Shown here in pieces: positions 61,873 to 64,000 of a stretch of DNA of 64,000 bases. The notes below the pieces were generated by a model, which searched no databases, was not told the DNA's origin, and was given only the letters and a program-made list of their open reading frames with translations. Source of the DNA: an uncultured Clostridia bacterium (GTDB lineage: Bacteria; Bacillota; Clostridia; Oscillospirales; Ruminococcaceae); the NCBI GenBank assembly GCA_944386455.1, contig CALXBC010000004.1, forward strand, positions 1 through 64,000, given 5' to 3'. A program made the translations under genes and the position numbers. Each line of letters opens with the position of its first letter. Position 1 is the first letter of the stretch.

Positions 61873-63711
61873 TTAGTTTGTAAGTTCCGGCGTCACGGTG
61901 ATATAATTGGGCGATCTCGGATCAAAGTTGCCATTGTCAAAGAATGCGGTTTTGCTAAGACCCTTGCAGTTGACAAACCGAATGTTTTCCAGACGGTAAT
62001 CCCCTTCTTTCCAGAATATGTTAGGATGTCTACAGGAAATATCAAGGAAAGTAGGATGTTGCTTATATGGGTCAAACGTGCAGTTTTCAAAGGTAATATC
62101 CTTGGGCAAAGGTCCTTCTACATTAGCAATAGGCGCGATCCACAGCGCTGCCGCTCTGAACACCGTATTCTTGATGGTATAAGGCCCCCCAAAAAAGCGC
62201 AGGGTTCCCTCAAATTCACAGTCAATAATTTCAGAATTTGGCGCGGCAAAGTTCTCAAAAGTGATATTTATATTTTCGCCCGTCTTTATACCTCTTAGAT
62301 TATCTTTAAAAACATAATGGTTCGTTGTTTCGCTCACAACCCTGTGGATCTCGGTTCTGCCGATAAGCTTTCCTGTTTCGATATCCCAGACCACAACTTT
62401 ATCTCCGGGGACAGGGGTACGGTCATAGCTGCCGCCTGACTCCTGCCATACACATTCAACTTCATTATTTTTGTAAACCTTGCTTACATACATAACACTG
62501 GAAGAAATGTTTATGATGTCGTCAAAGGTTCCTGAGGCCTTGCAATTTTTCCAGACAATTTTACCAGAATTGGCCTTACAGTGATAAACATCCCGCCAAC
62601 TGCAAAAATTCTCTTTTTCATCAGGCGCAGGCACCGTATCTACATGGTCAAAGATAATGGGACCGGTATTGTAGCGCACGCTCGCAATAAAGCTCGGGGA
62701 ATTCCAAACATTGATATTCTTTAAGGTACAGTTGCTGTTGCCATGGATATATATAGTATTTTCGTCAAAATGGGAAATATTAGGAGTAGGAAGCAAGACC
62801 TTATCGTTAAGCCTTAATGATTTCGCATTTCCCTCTGTATTTGCTACCATAGTACTCTTGAAATCAAGATAAATGCGATAGGTGCCAGCCTGTTTATCCA
62901 GTGCCTTAAAGGAATACACCATTAAGAAATCACGGCTTGTTCGACCCTCTTTATCTACTACCATACCATAATTCTTGTTGATTCCCTCCGGGGTAGAATA
63001 AACGAACTGATCATAATTGCCAAAATTCCTGTCAGCCTTTATATCAATATAATCGCCGGTATCATCTTTATTATATGTACCGATAACCGTTCCCACAAAA
63101 TGCGCACGAACCTTTAAGTCGAAATTAAATCCCTGTACGATAACATTTTCACATTCTCTGAGATTCAGATAAGCGCGGCTGTTCGTTCCGTCAAGCAATA
63201 TGGTCGTATTGCTGCCTTCAATGGTCATGCCCTTCATCCCAACCAAATTCAATGCCGCCCGCGTCTGACCGCTGACATAATATTTCTTGTCCTTTTCAAA
63301 GACAAGCTTTGAGCCCTCGCCGCAGGAATAAAGCGCGTTAACCGCCGCCGTGATTGCTGCGCCGTCATCGGTTTTTCCATCGCCCTTTGCGCCGAAATCC
63401 CTGACCCGGAGAGTCTTGACAGGCTTTTTATCAGATGGCGCCGTACTCACCTGATTATCAGAACCAGCAGGTTTTTTCTCAACGCTTGATACCTCATTAC
63501 CAAAAATACCTGGTGTATTGTCATCGTCAAAGTCTGATGAAGTGTCATCGCTGTCGCTTGCAGGGTCACTGTTACCAGATACCTGCGGAGGATCAACCTC
63601 CATTACTTCCTCAAAAATTTTGTAAACATCTTTTGTCGGTCGCTCACAGCCTGCGGCTGTTAGCAGCAGCACCGCCGTCAACAAAAGCACTGCCATTTTC
63701 CGCCTTCTCAT
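61873..63711 (-). CDS. Pectate-lyase-superfamily beta-helix lipoprotein
   Basis: 612 residues. The signal peptide ends in a lipobox (LLTAVLLLTAAGCERPT), followed by an Asp/Ser-rich linker (about 40-95) and a right-handed beta-helix starting with the Pectate_lyase_3 motif VRDFGAKGDGKTDDGAAI. GMTIEGSNTTILLDGTNSRA and later rungs continue the helix. Such proteins act as polysaccharide lyases, hydrolases or epimerases; the substrate cannot be told. It is the first gene of the leftward glycan locus, with AGGAGGG before ATG 63711. Confidence 0.85.
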   Translation of the reverse strand: MRRRKMAVLLLTAVLLLTAAGCERPTKDVYKIFEEVMEVDPPQVSGNSDPASDSDDTSSDFDDDNTPGIFGNEVSSVEKKPAGSDNQVSTAPSDKKPVKTLRVRDFGAKGDGKTDDGAAITAAVNALYSCGEGSKLVFEKDKKYYVSGQTRAALNLVGMKGMTIEGSNTTILLDGTNSRAYLNLRECENVIVQGFNFDLKVRAHFVGTVIGTYNKDDTGDYIDIKADRNFGNYDQFVYSTPEGINKNYGMVVDKEGRTSRDFLMVYSFKALDKQAGTYRIYLDFKSTMVANTEGNAKSLRLNDKVLLPTPNISHFDENTIYIHGNSNCTLKNINVWNSPSFIASVRYNTGPIIFDHVDTVPAPDEKENFCSWRDVYHCKANSGKIVWKNCKASGTFDDIINISSSVMYVSKVYKNNEVECVWQESGGSYDRTPVPGDKVVVWDIETGKLIGRTEIHRVVSETTNHYVFKDNLRGIKTGENINITFENFAAPNSEIIDCEFEGTLRFFGGPYTIKNTVFRAAALWIAPIANVEGPLPKDITFENCTFDPYKQHPTFLDISCRHPNIFWKEGDYRLENIRFVNCKGLSKTAFFDNGNFDPRSPNYITVTPELTN

Positions 63712-63748
63712 TTTGACACCCTCCTTATTTGGGCTTTATTTGCTTTTA

Positions 63749-63777
63749 TTTTAATCTTCATATCATTCGATTGTCAA
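63749..63777 (-). promoter_or_regulatory. Promoter of the glycan-use locus
   Basis: On the minus strand TTGACA (63772-63777) and TTAAAA (63749-63754) are 17 nt apart and lie about 40 nt upstream of the beta-helix lipoprotein gene. Confidence 0.65.
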
Positions 63778-63868
63778 TCAATATGAAACAAATTAGCCAA
63801 ATTTCGGTGTAGTTCAACCATTATATCAATTATTTTACTCAAAACACCAATTTTGTTAGTATTTTCCA

Positions 63869-63897
63869 TTGCCTAAATACTTTTCACACTTTATAAT
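63869..63897 (+). promoter_or_regulatory. Divergent promoter at the right edge
   Basis: TTGCCT (63869-63874) and TATAAT (63892-63897) are separated by 17 nt on the plus strand. A start codon with a ribosome-binding site follows about 55 nt later. Confidence 0.65.
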
Positions 63898-63953
63898 AAT
63901 GATGTAATGATGTTCGTTTAATTTTACAGTTTTAAATAAAACAAAGGGGAAAA

Positions 63954-64000
63954 ATGGGGAAAATTTTTTTGCACAAAGCAGCGTCTGCCAATTCGAATGT
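63954..64000 (+). CDS. Start of a gene running off the window, unknown product
   Basis: ATG 63954 is preceded by AAAGGGGA and reads MGKIFLHKAASANSN before the window ends. It is divergent from the glycan locus, the usual place for its regulator (for example an AraC or two-component protein). Only 15 codons are seen, so no product can be named. Confidence 0.5.
   Translation, partial: MGKIFLHKAASANSN

Overview
The window looks like chromosome of an anaerobic Clostridia member (Bacillota), probably of the Oscillospirales/Ruminococcaceae type. This rests on gene content and style only: strong AGGAGG ribosome-binding sites, frequent GTG/TTG starts, RecD2/ComF, a hybrid-cluster-associated DUF1858 protein, polysaccharide ABC importers without their own ATPase, and a B12-dependent microcompartment. 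The species cannot be named from the sequence.

Layout. (1) 1-84: probable right end of an IS200/IS605-type element. 171-2208: an ECF sigma factor / zinc anti-sigma operon with two small unknown proteins, then a small membrane protein. (2) 2237-3810: a preQ1-I riboswitch with terminator controlling a radical SAM enzyme and a YhhQ transporter, read as queuosine-precursor salvage; a sirtuin lies just upstream (3820-4539). (3) 4600-22841: one long leftward operon for L-rhamnose (or L-fucose-type deoxysugar) use through a bacterial microcompartment (BMC): rhamnose isomerase, rhamnulokinase, acetate kinase, class II aldolase, B12 diol dehydratase PduCDE, reactivase PduG, PduO, PduP, a zinc alcohol dehydrogenase, four hexameric shell proteins, PduL, PduN, PduS and PduT. 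A divergent DeoR regulator (23100) faces it across palindromic operators. At least six enzymes carry terminal encapsulation-like helices, including the aldolase (C-terminal), so aldol cleavage probably takes place inside the shell. (4) 23.9-33.7 kb: mixed housekeeping genes (MATE remnant, fucosidase-like hydrolase, lipoprotein, aminotransferase, DUF1858, PyrK, RecD2, ComF, tRNA-Trp). (5) 33.84-40.75 kb: an integrative mobilizable element bounded by an 18-bp direct repeat, with tyrosine integrase, MobP-type relaxase, ribbon-helix-helix accessory protein, xis-like and XRE regulators, an interrupted HTH gene and an unknown two-gene cargo. A decayed IS6-like insertion sequence follows (40.97-41.89 kb). 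(6) 42-63.7 kb: a leftward glycan-use locus with a beta-helix lipoprotein, a repeat-rich membrane-anchored surface protein, two complete sets of ABC permeases and binding proteins around an NHL/YIP1/DUF5696 trio, and GH78 rhamnosidase and GH43 enzymes.

How it fits together. The 42-63 kb locus probably binds, trims and imports rhamnose-bearing plant polysaccharide. Released L-rhamnose would be isomerised and phosphorylated in the cytosol (RhaA, RhaB) and then cleaved in the microcompartment to DHAP and lactaldehyde. Lactaldehyde would be reduced to 1,2-propanediol, dehydrated to propanal, and split into propanol and propionyl-CoA, with propionyl-phosphate giving ATP. The link between the two loci is inference from function, not from shared regulation seen here.
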